Source: Methylomarinum sp. (lineage in GTDB: Bacteria; Pseudomonadota; Gammaproteobacteria; Methylococcales; Methylomonadaceae). Taken from it: a stretch of 5,719 nucleotides of DNA. The DNA is taken from contig WTAG01000004.1 of the NCBI GenBank assembly GCA_013139755.1, positions 1-5,719 of the forward strand. Direction: 5' to 3'. Positions 5,499-5,719 of this stretch are shown here, piece by piece; the stretch's first letter is position 1, and the number at the start of each line of letters is the position of its first letter. The notes beneath the pieces are model-generated. The model saw only the letters and a list, made by a program, of their open reading frames with translations, ran no database searches and was not told the origin of the DNA. The translations under genes and the position numbers were made by a program.

Positions 5499-5719
5499 CT
5501 ATGGAGTTAATAACTCTTCTAACATATTTTTATGTAAGCGCTCTATCCATTCTTGAGTGAATAAAGGTTCGATAAAATTATAGCTAAAAGTCAGTTGCTT
5601 ATTAAATTGGCAGCTTAAAAAAGCGAGGGCGGGTGGGCTAGAAATCTGGCAGAGGTGATATATTTTGGTGATGTCGCTGCCAAAAAAAGCACTATTAGAT
5701 AAATCAACATGGCCTATAT
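5499..5719 (-). CDS. Partial C-terminus, possible condensation-type acyltransferase (3' end only)
   Basis: A minus-strand frame enters from the right edge (first whole codon at 5717) and runs 72 residues to TAG at 5499-5501. No start codon need lie in the window; the gene begins outside it. The residues read as real protein: VDLSNSAFFGSDITKIYHL, then QISSPPALAFLSCQFNK, then LTFSYNFIEPLF followed by TQEWIERLHKNMLEELL. The pattern of a beta strand ending 'LTFSYN', then 'P-L-F' and a final helix 'xxWIERLxxxxxEELL' is what I know from the C-terminal end of condensation-domain and related CoA-dependent acyltransferases (NRPS condensation, wax-ester or alcohol acyltransferases). Catalytic HHxxxD would be outside the window, so the function is tentative. 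It is on the same strand as the operon but separated by about 330 bases including a palindromic repeat, so it is probably a separate unit. Confidence 0.6.
   Translation of the reverse strand, partial: IGHVDLSNSAFFGSDITKIYHLCQISSPPALAFLSCQFNKQLTFSYNFIEPLFTQEWIERLHKNMLEELLTP

Noticed and set aside
5306..5560. Plus-strand open frame of 84 codons
   Set aside because: It begins inside the palindromic repeat, crosses the spacer and overlaps the better-supported minus-strand acyltransferase-like C-terminus. It shows no recognisable domain and no clear ribosome-binding site.

Overview
The window is AT-rich (about one third G+C by eye) and every gene I can support lies on the minus strand. The likeliest source is a gammaproteobacterium. 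This rests on an IS4-type miniature element and on a 'GTAGGTTGGGTTAGC…' palindromic repeat of a kind I associate, from memory, with some sulfur- and methane-oxidising gammaproteobacteria. It is an inference; no rRNA or core gene is present to test it.

Layout in the direction of transcription (right to left). The 3' end of a gene enters from the right edge (5499-5719), with a C-terminus resembling condensation-type CoA-dependent acyltransferases. A 307-base gap follows, holding a nested palindromic repeat (5257-5343) and a probable promoter. Next is a tight two-gene operon. The first gene (2930-5164) encodes an Mrr-type nuclease fused to an SF2 DEAH helicase. The second (763-2937) encodes a 724-residue protein with two helix-hairpin-helix units resembling the RNA polymerase alpha C-terminal domain, a clear sigma-70 region 4 helix-turn-helix, and several winged-helix segments, one of them HARE-like. 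The two genes overlap by 8 bases. A 500-base gap follows, containing a complete 250-bp MITE with perfect 19-bp inverted ends and an 11-bp target duplication. Finally the 5' end of another gene (1-262) leaves at the left edge; it resembles the N-terminal 'NVxGVGxGxK' region common in trypsin-like peptidase proteins.

The centre of interest is the operon. A nuclease-helicase co-translated with a protein assembled from RNA polymerase alpha- and sigma-like DNA-binding modules suggests a DNA-recognition and DNA-cleavage or remodelling system, most plausibly a restriction-like or anti-phage defence system. The multi-HTH partner would recognise DNA or transcription complexes, and the helicase-nuclease would act on the target. 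No methyltransferase is visible, so self/non-self discrimination is unexplained. An A9 tract lies immediately after the sigma-like helix, and a one-base slip in either direction hits a stop codon at once, which would leave a short DNA-binding-only product.
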